Assembly: GCA_020639255.1 (NCBI GenBank)
Contig: JACKGZ010000002.1
Location: forward strand, 62,001 to 126,000
Reading direction: 5' to 3'
DNA length: 64,000 bases
From: Phycisphaera sp.
Lineage (GTDB): Bacteria; Planctomycetota; Phycisphaerae; Phycisphaerales; UBA1924
The notes under the pieces: model-generated
Database searches by the model: none
Seen by the model: only the letters and a program-made list of their open reading frames with translations
What the model was told of the DNA's origin: nothing
Translations under genes and position numbers: made by a program
Shown here: piece by piece, positions 8,195-16,875 of the stretch
Layout: each line of letters starts with the position of its first letter
Numbering within the stretch: the first letter of the stretch is position 1

Positions 8195-9610
8195 CTAGCA
8201 ACCGGCATTGAAGTTGGCGACCCAGGCCGAGAAGTCGGCGGGCGAGATCATGCCGTCAAAGTTCTGGTCGGCAGCGCAGTTGTGTATGAACGTCAGGATT
8301 GCGTCCTCCCCCGCAACACCATCGTTGTCCCCGTCGAGGGGTTGCCCCGTCGAAACCGAAGTGATCGAGTCTGCGAGGGTTACGGTGTATGTATTTCCGG
8401 AAAGAGGTTCTGCGAGCCCGATGATCATGAACGAGCTGCCCGATCCGGAAACGTCAAACCCGACAGGCTGTCCGCCGCTATCCGTGATCGAAACGTCAGT
8501 ATCGAGAAAGCTGACCGGCTCGCTGAGAATGATGCGTATTGCGTCGACGGGTTGCCCCGTGATCTTCGATCCATCGGGCACTGATGGATCTGTCGTCACA
8601 ACGGCCGGCCCGGGCTCGTTGCCGATGGGCCGAACGAGCCAGACGCCGTTCTGGTCGGCGACATACATCGACTCTCCATCCGGCGAGATTGAGAGCGAAC
8701 CGATCCCGACGAACCCGGTTGCCCAGGTCGAATGCGAGCCGTCAGGCGCAACCTGCTGCACCTCGTCGGTCAGCACCTCGGTCACGTAGGCCACACCGCC
8801 GAAAGAGCCCGCGGCCGCGATATCGAGGTCGCGGTATCTCCTCGTCGAGACCGGCACGTCGGAAATCGGCCGATAGGTGCCGCCGGCCGTCGCGTCGCGC
8901 AGCTCGTAGATCGCCGATCGCTGTTCGAACATAAGGCTCGACTCGGCGATCAGGATGCCCCCGCCGTAGCTGCCCGTCACGTCGCGCGAGAAGCCCATGA
9001 TGTCGATGTCGGTTCGGCCGGTCGGCACACTGTCGGGCAGGATGATGTTCAGAGTCAGTTGGTCTGTTAGAACTGCGAGCTCGGTAGGCGGACCGAACCG
9101 GTCGTACAACACAGCCGAGGACGGGTTGCCCGCCACGCCGCCGCCAAACTCAAAGTCGAACCCAATCGACTGGCCAGTCGTCACGCGCGTAAACAGTTCG
9201 GTGACCTGGCCGCTCGTGCTGATCGTGACATACCTCGTGCCGAATTGGCTCGCGGGCTTGACGACGATCGACGCGTGGAGCAGGCCGCCGCCCGGCCCGG
9301 GAGGCGCTACGCGAACCCGGTAGATCCCGTTCGCCTGGCCCGTATTGATTAGCGGATCGATGTACGTCGCTATCGGGAGCGAGCTCCCCGACGGTGTGAG
9401 AAGCTGGAATACCGCTACGCCGTTCGAGGCGCTCGCGCTGATCACGCCCACACCAAAGCCTTCAGGATCGTCGATCGCGAAGAGCTTGGGGTTCGTGTCG
9501 ACCGTCGAGATCCGTGTCGCCGAGAAGCCCGAAGGCACCTGCGGTTGCGCACGAAGGTGGCAAGCCGTCGCGGACAAGAAACACGCCGATATGATGCCGA
9601 TCCGCCGCAT
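8195..9610 (-). CDS. Secreted NHL/SMP-30-like propeller protein with a single dockerin repeat
   Basis: Secreted 471-aa protein. The ATG at 9610 follows AAGGGGTG and begins a signal peptide (MRRIGIISACFLSATACHL). The middle contains propeller-like strands including SISPDGESMYVADQNGVW, typical of NHL/gluconolactonase-like repeats. Residues ~335-430 resemble an SbsA/Big-type Ig domain (ILSEPVSF...GNTYTVTL). Only one dockerin repeat is present (DQNFDGMISPADFSAWV) before the terminal AGC, against two in most neighbours. It is divergent from lpdA, with 145 nt between the starts. Function is probably binding or structural; no enzyme signature was seen. Confidence 0.75.
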   Translation of the reverse strand: MRRIGIISACFLSATACHLRAQPQVPSGFSATRISTVDTNPKLFAIDDPEGFGVGVISASASNGVAVFQLLTPSGSSLPIATYIDPLINTGQANGIYRVRVAPPGPGGGLLHASIVVKPASQFGTRYVTISTSGQVTELFTRVTTGQSIGFDFEFGGGVAGNPSSAVLYDRFGPPTELAVLTDQLTLNIILPDSVPTGRTDIDIMGFSRDVTGSYGGGILIAESSLMFEQRSAIYELRDATAGGTYRPISDVPVSTRRYRDLDIAAAGSFGGVAYVTEVLTDEVQQVAPDGSHSTWATGFVGIGSLSISPDGESMYVADQNGVWLVRPIGNEPGPAVVTTDPSVPDGSKITGQPVDAIRIILSEPVSFLDTDVSITDSGGQPVGFDVSGSGSSFMIIGLAEPLSGNTYTVTLADSITSVSTGQPLDGDNDGVAGEDAILTFIHNCAADQNFDGMISPADFSAWVANFNAGC

Positions 9611-9755
9611 TTTGAGCACCCCTTTCCGAATCAACCCACCATACCAAAGGCCCAACCGGGATGAAAGGTCTGTCCTATCATCCCGCCCCGGCTGCGCAGG
9701 CCCCGGGCCAGACTGACCAAACCCCGAAACACGGGCTGACAGAAAGGACTCTCCC

Positions 9756-11300
9756 TTGGCAAACAGGCACTTCGACATCGTCGTCATCGGTGGCGGACCC
9801 GCGGGCTACGTCGGCGCGATCCGCGCGGCACAGCTCGGCTACAAGGTTGCCTGCGTCGAACGCGCCAAGCTCGGGGGCGTCTGCCTCAACTGGGGATGCA
9901 TCCCCTCCAAGGCCCTGCTCACCAACGCCGAGCTCATGGAAAAGCTCACACACCGCGACTTCTTCGGCCTCAAGATCAACGGCGACATCGGCTTCGAGTG
10001 GGACAAGGTCATCGGACGCTCCCGCGACGTCGCCGGCAAGCTCAACCAAGGCATCCACTTCCTCTTCAAGAAGAACAAGATCGAGCACATCGAGGGCAAC
10101 GCCAAGATTGTCTCCGGCGCGACCGCCGGCAAGAAGTGCACCATCGAAATCCAGGACTGCGAGGTGAACGAGGAGTTCACTCCCGCGCCCGCCAAGCCCG
10201 GCAAGACCCGCGAGACCATCACCTGCGACAACATCGTCGTCGCCACCGGCTCCGTCGCGCGCGAGCTGCCCGGCGCGCCGTTCGATCACGACCGCATCTG
10301 GGGCGCCCGCGAGGCGATGTTCAACAAGGAAATGCCCAAGAAGCTCATCGTCGTCGGCTCGGGCGCCATCGGCATGGAGTTCGGCTACTTCTACAACGCC
10401 TTCGGCACCGAGGTCACCGTCATCGAGATGATGGACCGCATCCTCCCCGTCGAGGACACCGAGGTCTCGGCCGCGATGGAGAAGCACTACAAGAAGAAGG
10501 CCGGCTTCAACATCAAGACCTCGACGATCACCACCAAGGTCGAGAAAACCAAGACGGGCGTCAAAGTCACTGTCGCGCCCTTTAAGGACGGCAAGGCCGA
10601 CGAGTCCAAAGCTGAAACCCTCGAAGCCGACCGTGTGCTCGTCGCGATCGGTGTGAAGGGGCGCTACGACGGCCTCTTCGACGACTCGCTCAAGCTCGAG
10701 ACCTTCAAGGACCACATCAAGACCGACTACGTCCCGGGCAACGCGGTGCCCGATGCGCACTACGACTACAAGACCAACATCCCCGGCATCTACGCGGTGG
10801 GCGACGTCATCGGCCCGCCCTGGCTCGCGCACGTCGCGTCAGAGGAAGCGATCATCTGCGTCGAGCGCATCGCGTGGAAGCAGGGCAAGTTCGGCCACGA
10901 GCCGCACCCGATCGACTACACCGTGATCCCGGGCTGCACGTACTGCCAGCCGCAGGTCGCAAGCGTCGGTTTCACCGAGCAGGCGCTCATCGCCAAGGGC
11001 CTCAAGAAGGGCGAGGACTACGAGGTCGGCAAGTACAATTTCCAGGCCCACGGCAAGGCCATCGCCGCCGCGCACCAGGAAGGCTTCACCAAGATCATCC
11101 GCGGCCTCCCGCACGGCGAGATCCTGGGCGCGCACATCATGGGCGACCAGGCCACTGAACTCATCGCCGAGCTCACACTCGCCCGCCGCCTCGAGGCCAC
11201 GAGCGAAGACCTGATCGCAACCGTCCACGCCCACCCAACGATGCACGAAGCCGTGCATGAGGCGGCTCTGGCGAGCGAGGGGAAGCTGATTCACGGGTGA
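9756..11300 (+). CDS. lpdA: Dihydrolipoyl dehydrogenase
   Basis: FAD-dependent E3 subunit of 2-oxoacid dehydrogenase and glycine-cleavage complexes, reoxidising dihydrolipoamide with NAD+ in the cytoplasm. It has 514 aa, longer than the usual 450-480. Visible are the N-terminal GGGPAG FAD motif (11-17), the redox disulfide GGVCLNWGC (Cys43/Cys48), the NAD motif GSGAIGMEFG, a second FAD motif (YAVGDV) and the C-terminal His/Glu dyad in HAHPTMHEA. I accept the TTG start because AGAAAGGA lies 7 nt upstream and the beta-strand DIVVIGGG begins directly after it. No E1 or E2 gene is nearby. It sits alone between the two dockerin blocks. Confidence 0.95.
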   Translation: MANRHFDIVVIGGGPAGYVGAIRAAQLGYKVACVERAKLGGVCLNWGCIPSKALLTNAELMEKLTHRDFFGLKINGDIGFEWDKVIGRSRDVAGKLNQGIHFLFKKNKIEHIEGNAKIVSGATAGKKCTIEIQDCEVNEEFTPAPAKPGKTRETITCDNIVVATGSVARELPGAPFDHDRIWGAREAMFNKEMPKKLIVVGSGAIGMEFGYFYNAFGTEVTVIEMMDRILPVEDTEVSAAMEKHYKKKAGFNIKTSTITTKVEKTKTGVKVTVAPFKDGKADESKAETLEADRVLVAIGVKGRYDGLFDDSLKLETFKDHIKTDYVPGNAVPDAHYDYKTNIPGIYAVGDVIGPPWLAHVASEEAIICVERIAWKQGKFGHEPHPIDYTVIPGCTYCQPQVASVGFTEQALIAKGLKKGEDYEVGKYNFQAHGKAIAAAHQEGFTKIIRGLPHGEILGAHIMGDQATELIAELTLARRLEATSEDLIATVHAHPTMHEAVHEAALASEGKLIHG

Positions 11301-11335
11301 GGGTGTTTCTGGTGCTCTAGGGACACCGCCTCACC
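11296..11335. terminator. Candidate convergent hairpin between lpdA and the Mrr-like gene
   Basis: ggtgagg-gtgt (11296-11306) pairs with acaccgcctcacc (11323-11335), leaving a 2-nt bulge. The left arm contains the lpdA stop and the right arm the Mrr-like gene's stop. There is no long T tract, so termination efficiency is uncertain. Confidence 0.4.
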
Positions 11336-12527
11336 TTAAGGAGAACTGCGCAACCAAAGCGGGCCTCGATGCCAATAGCATCTCAAAATGCGACTCTGGC
11401 CACATCTCGATCCTCAATGAACGGTCACTTTGGTTGTGTTTCTCGATGTAGTCTACAGCGTCACTAGAAAAACGACCACTTGTAGCAATCACTAGGGTAT
11501 CAATCTTGGGTGGCGGTAAAAGTGCCATTTGGTCTTTTAACACACTGACATCAGAAATTCCAACGGACTTTGATTTCCAATGTTTGCACTGAAGGATCAC
11601 TCTCTCGTGGCGCACGCCACTCAGCCCGTCACGCAATACTCGGGTTACCGACAGGTCGCGGCCGCGGTCTGGCGCGTTTGTTTTCGTAAGCCATTGCGGA
11701 TTTGCATAACCATTCTCACTTGAGATTAGAGAGTAAACAAGCCTCTCAAAGTCCTCTTCCGAGAGCTGTTCCCACTGAAGTTTTGTGACGACTTCGCCAG
11801 TATGCTTGAATGAACCAAGCTCATTTAAATCACTGATCGCCGTTGGTATTGGTTCAGACTCGCCATACACCATACCCTCAATACTCGCCCGCACACTGGG
11901 CCAGTCTTGATTGACGATGTCATATAAATCACACAAAAGACCGAACCGGAGATGTCTCTGTAAGTCGTTCCACCCGGATGGTCTGGGCACGCTGCTGCCT
12001 AACAATACATCAATGACCTTCACCTCCGATCGCACTTCTTCAAACGAATCATCGCAGACACTGTCGTGCGAATCGAAATCTCCGGCGATTCGTGGTTGAA
12101 GCCGTGAGATCGCTTTGTCTATCACGTCAACGGCGGCTTTGATTGCGTCTCGAACCAAAGCCCGCCGCATTTGATCAAATCTTGTACGATACTCCCCGAC
12201 GATTCTGTGGGGTAGCTCAATCTCTCTCTCGGTGGCGATTGTGTATTCGATCTCTCCAACTTCGAGGGCATCGAGCCTCGATTGCGCAATTGAATCCAAG
12301 TCTTGTGTTGGCAATTCCGGCTTCCATCCGTGTACAGCAGGAAGAGCGGCATAAATCGCAATCAATTGCCGATACTGCGAGTCAAACGTCACGCTTTCTT
12401 CACTGCTTGGAAAGACAACGCCTCCGGGGATGAGTTTGTTGATGCTTGTCAGTATCGTGTCAGCCTTAGCGAGGTTCGCCTCCACAATTTCTAGCTGGCG
12501 CAACATGTCGTTGAGGGAGTTTGACAT
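11331..12527 (-). CDS. Mrr-like restriction endonuclease domain protein
   Basis: 398-aa predicted DNase. The N-terminal ~240 residues are helical and unrecognised. The C-terminal part (from about 255, SEEDFERLVYSLI) fits the Mrr-cat fold: Asp291 in RGRDLSV and QCK (313-315, ILQCKHW) match the D...QxK core of this PD-(D/E)xK subfamily. Mrr proteins cut modified foreign DNA, which is the likely role. The start at 12527 has an AGGAG site. Base composition is clearly more AT-rich than the neighbours and codon choice is relaxed, suggesting acquisition by transfer. No methyltransferase partner is present, which fits a modification-dependent enzyme. An orphan dockerin tail lies just upstream. Confidence 0.82.
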   Translation of the reverse strand: MSNSLNDMLRQLEIVEANLAKADTILTSINKLIPGGVVFPSSEESVTFDSQYRQLIAIYAALPAVHGWKPELPTQDLDSIAQSRLDALEVGEIEYTIATEREIELPHRIVGEYRTRFDQMRRALVRDAIKAAVDVIDKAISRLQPRIAGDFDSHDSVCDDSFEEVRSEVKVIDVLLGSSVPRPSGWNDLQRHLRFGLLCDLYDIVNQDWPSVRASIEGMVYGESEPIPTAISDLNELGSFKHTGEVVTKLQWEQLSEEDFERLVYSLISSENGYANPQWLTKTNAPDRGRDLSVTRVLRDGLSGVRHERVILQCKHWKSKSVGISDVSVLKDQMALLPPPKIDTLVIATSGRFSSDAVDYIEKHNQSDRSLRIEMWPESHFEMLLASRPALVAQFSLR

Positions 12528-12609
12528 TGGGCTCCTGTATGGCTAATCGTCCTAATAAATCATATGATGGCCGGTGTTCTTGGCGACGTCCCGTCTGAGT
12601 TACTCAGTT

Positions 12610-12720
12610 TGGGTCGCCGCGTTCAACACCCAAGCCCCCGAGTGCGACCAGAACGGCGACGGCTCCTGCACCCCCGCGGACTTCAGTGCATGGGTCGCCA
12701 ACTACAATTCCGGCTGCTGA
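12610..12720 (+). pseudogene. Orphan GC-type dockerin tail (gene remnant)
   Basis: The frame from TGG at 12610 reads WVAAFNTQAPECDQNGDG... and continues SCTPADFSAWV to NSGC, then TGA at 12718-12720. It is the 3' end of a dockerin gene, differing by about 10 of 111 bases from the end of the gene at 14696-14806 (counted by eye). Upstream, in frame, only ATSRLSYSV is left in place of VSPADFSA, and there is no signal peptide, start codon or protein body. It is a truncated gene whose body was lost at or near the boundary of the Mrr-like insertion. Confidence 0.8.
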
Positions 12721-12985
12721 TCCGAGTCGCCAGGGCTTCTCGTGAAGCCGCCGACATCTTGATTCTCGGGCAGCCGCGCGCGGGCCCGATCTGCTGCCGC
12801 TTTCCCAGATTCACATCGATTGCCTCTCTCGCTTCTCTCACAGCAAGTTTTCTGAGTCCCGGCGGTCTCTTGCAGCGGCTTCGTGATACATTGACCCGCG
12901 GCCGATCGATCGTGCCATCTCGGCGCGGCACGCCGGCTTTCTTCATCTCGCGGGTCGGTTTCTTCCGCTCGCATGGGGTCTCTCA
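12721..12985. other. Intergenic region before the second dockerin block
   Basis: About 265 bases with no gene, repeat or clear terminator that I can see. It presumably contains the promoter of the beta-helix protein at 12986, but no convincing -35/-10 pair was found. Confidence 0.35.
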
Positions 12986-14806
12986 ATGCGAGCTTGGATC
13001 ATCGGCTTGGCTGCGGCATCGGTTGTGCTCAACGCGTCGGCTGACATCATCTACGTCAATGTCAACGCCCCTGGCGCGAACACCGGCATGAGCTGGACCG
13101 ACGCGTACACAGATCTCGCCGACGCATTCGCCTCGGCCCAGGCCGGAGACCAGATTTGGGTCGCCCAGGGCACATACTTCCCGCCCTCGAAAACGATGCC
13201 GTTTCTAATCCCCTCGAAAGTAGAGGTGTACGGCGGGTTCACCGGAGGCGAGACCCTGCTCACCCAACGCAGCGCCGATCCGGCGATCACGATACTTTCC
13301 GGCGACCTGAATCACGACGATCTCCCCGGGTTCCTCAATCGAAACGACAACGCCGAAACCATCGCGCTCTTTTCGCTCACAGAGGCGTCGACAATCCTCG
13401 ACGGTTTCACGCTCAGGGGTGGCTACAGCACAACCAACAACAATGGCGGGGCCGTCGACTTCGTGCAGGCTGCTGGCACAATCATCAATTGCCGATTTGT
13501 CGACAACGCCGCCATACGCAAGGGCGGGGCCGTTTGGATCGATCGCGGCGGCGTGGTTGCGATCCGTGGCTGCGGTTTCCTGAACAACTCCGTTCGCAGT
13601 GTGATCTCTTCTGGTGACGGCGGCGCGATCGGGATGGACAACGGCACCTCCGGCCTCACCAATGTCGGCACGCTCATGATCGAGGACTGTGACTTCATCG
13701 GCAATACCGCCGACGGACCGACCTTTGCCTCTGGTGGCGCCATCTTTGTCGACCGAGCGGTGTCGGTCTCGGTTGTCGGCAGCTCGTTCGAGGACAATCT
13801 CGCCTCGGCGGGCGACATCGCCGAAGGAGGCGCGATCTCGATCCTGGATTCCCCGCTCGATGCCGTTCGGTGCACCTTTCTCAAGAATAACACGTCAACG
13901 ACTGACACTGTGAGTATCGAGAACGGCGGCGCTATTCATCATTCAGCGAACGACGCGTTCGATTTCAACGTTGTGTCGTGCAGATTTCTTGGAAACGAGT
14001 CTCAGGGGGGCGGCGCCATCTACGTCAACACCGACGGTGCATTCCGGCTGGTCGGGTCGCTTGTCGCAGGGAACACCTCGTACTTCATGGGCGGGGGGAT
14101 CCGCTCACTGTCCGCTACAACGATCGATTCCTCGACGATCGCATTCAACACATGCACACGAGGACTTGAGACTGGGGTCGGCATTACGTGTGTTTCGATT
14201 GATGGGCTTACGGTTCGCAACTCCATCCTCTGGGGCAACAGCTCCTCCGGTTCCGCGGCCGAAGCCGCCCAGCTCAGTGACGCCACCATGTCCCCTTCGA
14301 TCGGCTACTCGTGCATCGAAGGTCTGACCGGCGCGTTCGGGGGGCCCGGCAACATCGGCGTAGACCCGAAGTTCTTCGATGCCGACGGCAACGACAATGT
14401 CTTCGGTACGCGCGACGACAACTATCTGCTCAGGCCCTTTAGCCCCTGTATCGACGCGGGCAGCAACGCCGCCCTGCCCAACGACAACCTCGATCTCGAC
14501 GGAGACGGCAACACCGGGGAGAAACTCCCGCTCGACGCCGCCTCGATGTCAAGGCAAATCGAAGACAACGGCGTAGCGAATACCGGCCAGGGCGCCACCC
14601 CGATCGTTGATGTCGGCGCATTCGAACGGCAGCAGGATTCATGTCTCGCTGATACAAACAGCGACGGCGTCGTCTCTCCCGCCGACTTCTCCGCATGGGT
14701 CGCCGCGTTCAACACCATGGCGCCCGAGTGCGACCAGAACGGCGACGGCTCCTGCACCCCCGCCGACTTCAGCGCCTGGGTCGCCAACTACAACGCGGGC
14801 TGCTGA
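12986..14806 (+). CDS. Secreted parallel beta-helix protein (choice-of-anchor Q type) with GC-type dockerin
   Basis: Secreted 606-aa protein with signal peptide (MRAWIIGLAAASVVLNASA). Right after it is YVNVNAPGANTGMSWTDAY, then AGDQIWVAQGTYFPP, the hallmark opening of 'choice-of-anchor Q' right-handed beta-helix proteins. Repeats with GGAI/GGAV turns (about 150-400) make up the helix. Family members include polysaccharide-binding or lyase-like proteins, but no catalytic residues could be assigned. The C-terminus has two full dockerin repeats ending AGC. The ribosome site is weak (GGGGT). It is the first gene of the plus-strand dockerin block. Confidence 0.82.
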   Translation: MRAWIIGLAAASVVLNASADIIYVNVNAPGANTGMSWTDAYTDLADAFASAQAGDQIWVAQGTYFPPSKTMPFLIPSKVEVYGGFTGGETLLTQRSADPAITILSGDLNHDDLPGFLNRNDNAETIALFSLTEASTILDGFTLRGGYSTTNNNGGAVDFVQAAGTIINCRFVDNAAIRKGGAVWIDRGGVVAIRGCGFLNNSVRSVISSGDGGAIGMDNGTSGLTNVGTLMIEDCDFIGNTADGPTFASGGAIFVDRAVSVSVVGSSFEDNLASAGDIAEGGAISILDSPLDAVRCTFLKNNTSTTDTVSIENGGAIHHSANDAFDFNVVSCRFLGNESQGGGAIYVNTDGAFRLVGSLVAGNTSYFMGGGIRSLSATTIDSSTIAFNTCTRGLETGVGITCVSIDGLTVRNSILWGNSSSGSAAEAAQLSDATMSPSIGYSCIEGLTGAFGGPGNIGVDPKFFDADGNDNVFGTRDDNYLLRPFSPCIDAGSNAALPNDNLDLDGDGNTGEKLPLDAASMSRQIEDNGVANTGQGATPIVDVGAFERQQDSCLADTNSDGVVSPADFSAWVAAFNTMAPECDQNGDGSCTPADFSAWVANYNAGC

Positions 14807-15045
14807 GCGCGGCTGTCTCGCGTAGGCAGCCGTGGCAAGCGAGGGGGAGCAGATTCACGAGCAGCGGCCAATGGGGTGGCCGTTCGTCGCTATGAGTTCC
14901 ATATCAAAGACAAGGTCCAACTGGCTACCCGGCTGAATTCTGCTAGTCTGATTGCTCTCGTTGAATGGGGGGCAAGCGTGAATCGCCGGCTGGTCTTACG
15001 GGGCTGCTTTTTGATCTGCCCTGTGTCGCAAAACGGAGAGCACTG

Positions 15046-16788
15046 ATGAGTATGGCAAGGCAATATCTGGTACTTCTTGGATTTGCTGCGGGACTCGCCT
15101 TCTCCGCTTCGGGGCAGTCGGTGTCGATACGTCCCGTCGCAACCACTCTGGACGAAGTTCCGGGCGTGCCGCCCAGCCGGGATTTCTATCTGTTTCATTC
15201 ATCCGGTGTGTATATCGACGAGTATGGTCGGGTGGTCTTCTCCGCTCGCACCTCCGAGAATAACTCCAGTTTTGAAACCGGAATCTGGGCCGAAACCAGC
15301 CCGGGCTCGCTTGAGAACACACTCATCGCCGGCGTTCAGGTTCCCGGTCAAGATCCTGGCGTCACGTTCTCAAGCCTGAGTCTCAGCGGCCTGTCTGGCG
15401 AAGGCGTTGCCATACTCGACGGGAGTCTGAATGGGCCCGGCGTGAGTAGCTCAAACAATGAAACCCTGTGGATCTATGAAGCCGGTTCGGCTGCTCAGCT
15501 TCTTGTGCGCGAGGGGCAAACACAACTCCCTGGACCGATCGACGTGAGCTCGTTCTCCTTTGCCTCGTATTCAGATGATCAAAGCCGGACGGTCATCCAC
15601 TCCGATCTCAGCGGCCCCGGCGTTACGATCGACAATGCCGCGGCTCGCTGGGCGATTGATTCGGGCGGCCAGGCCGAGATACTCACCCGAAACTCGGACC
15701 CCGCTCCAGAGTTTGGAGTGGATGCTTTCTATAGCTTCGCGCACGTGACGCCCACGGCGGGGGCTGATGCGTATGCGATTGTCCGTGTGTATGGCGATGG
15801 CATCGATCGTTCTCAGAATGAGGCCGTGATGCTCTTTCCGGCCAACCAGGGGCCCGGCACCATCGTGGCGCGGCGGGGCGATCCTGTGCCGGGACATCCC
15901 GGCATGGTGCATGACGATTTCTTCGAGTTCACAATCGCGGAATCGGGTGCGGCGTTCCTTTCCGTCTTCGCCAGCGGGTCGCCCGGCGTTTCTGGCTACG
16001 GGCTGCTGTGCGCCAACCCCGTCGATGGTCTGACACTGATTGCCGCGACAGGCGATCCTGTCGTTGGTGGAGCCCCCGGTGATACGTACGCATTTGAGAA
16101 TGATACGAACATCGAACTCTATTATCGTCTCGTAGATATCTCCGAAGATGGAACTGTTGTCTTTGCCTCTTCTACAGGGTCTGGCAGCAACGGCCTCTGG
16201 TTATATCATGCCAACACGGGCATCCAGAGCATCGCCATAGCAGGAGATGTTGCGCCCACTCCTGGAGGCAGCTACGTATTCACCGATCTTCAAACCGCGT
16301 CGCCGATTATCAATTCGGTCGGCCAAATCGTGTTTCACGCCGAAGCCGTTGAAACATCCGGCGCGCCGACCATCAACGGCGTTTGGGCTACAACCCCCGG
16401 CGGCGGCCTCGTGCCCGTTCTCGTGTCCGGGCAGACCGTAAACGTTGGCACCCCAGGGTCGCCCATTCTGAAGCAGGTGACGAGCGTCTCGCTCCAACAG
16501 GGCAGTCCCAACGATCGGGATGAGAAGTCGCCGTTCTCGTCCGTGCTCAATTCCAGCGGCGAGGTCGTGCTTACCGCCGAGTTCACGGACGGAGCCGGGG
16601 TATTCGTCGCGCACATATCACATTGCCAAGCTGATACCAACGGCGACGGCATGCTCAGCCCGGCCGACTTCAGCGCCTGGGTCTCGGCCTTCAACACCAT
16701 GTCTCCCCAGTGCGATCAGAACGGCGACGGTGCCTGCGCCCCCGCCGACTTCAGCGCCTGGGTCGCCAATTACAACGCCGGCTGTTGA
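15046..16788 (+). CDS. Secreted NxxGxxxF tandem-repeat protein with GC-type dockerin
   Basis: Secreted 580-aa protein. I chose the ATG at 15046 (GGAG 6 nt upstream) because it starts the signal peptide MSMARQYLVLLGFAAGLA; the frame extends to 14965 with no signal. Repeats such as DEYGRVVFSA, INSVGQIVFHAE and LNSSGEVVLTAE match the 'choice-of-anchor tandem repeat NxxGxxxF' pattern of planctomycete exoproteins. These form a propeller-like array of unknown function. Two standard dockerin repeats follow, ending AGC. It lies 87 nt before the next dockerin gene, in the same direction. Confidence 0.8.
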   Translation: MSMARQYLVLLGFAAGLAFSASGQSVSIRPVATTLDEVPGVPPSRDFYLFHSSGVYIDEYGRVVFSARTSENNSSFETGIWAETSPGSLENTLIAGVQVPGQDPGVTFSSLSLSGLSGEGVAILDGSLNGPGVSSSNNETLWIYEAGSAAQLLVREGQTQLPGPIDVSSFSFASYSDDQSRTVIHSDLSGPGVTIDNAAARWAIDSGGQAEILTRNSDPAPEFGVDAFYSFAHVTPTAGADAYAIVRVYGDGIDRSQNEAVMLFPANQGPGTIVARRGDPVPGHPGMVHDDFFEFTIAESGAAFLSVFASGSPGVSGYGLLCANPVDGLTLIAATGDPVVGGAPGDTYAFENDTNIELYYRLVDISEDGTVVFASSTGSGSNGLWLYHANTGIQSIAIAGDVAPTPGGSYVFTDLQTASPIINSVGQIVFHAEAVETSGAPTINGVWATTPGGGLVPVLVSGQTVNVGTPGSPILKQVTSVSLQQGSPNDRDEKSPFSSVLNSSGEVVLTAEFTDGAGVFVAHISHCQADTNGDGMLSPADFSAWVSAFNTMSPQCDQNGDGACAPADFSAWVANYNAGC

Positions 16789-16875
16789 ACGTTCTCGGAC
16801 GGCGATTTCGGAGACCACTTCCATTACGCTGAGGCGCAGCGGCCCGGGCTGTCGCGTGCTCTGACGGAGGTACCC

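Noticed and set aside
9678..10832. 384-aa minus-strand frame opposite lpdA
   Set aside because: It mirrors the codon pattern of lpdA, has Val/Asp/Leu/Gly-rich composition typical of antisense frames in GC-rich DNA, and has no motif or ribosome site.
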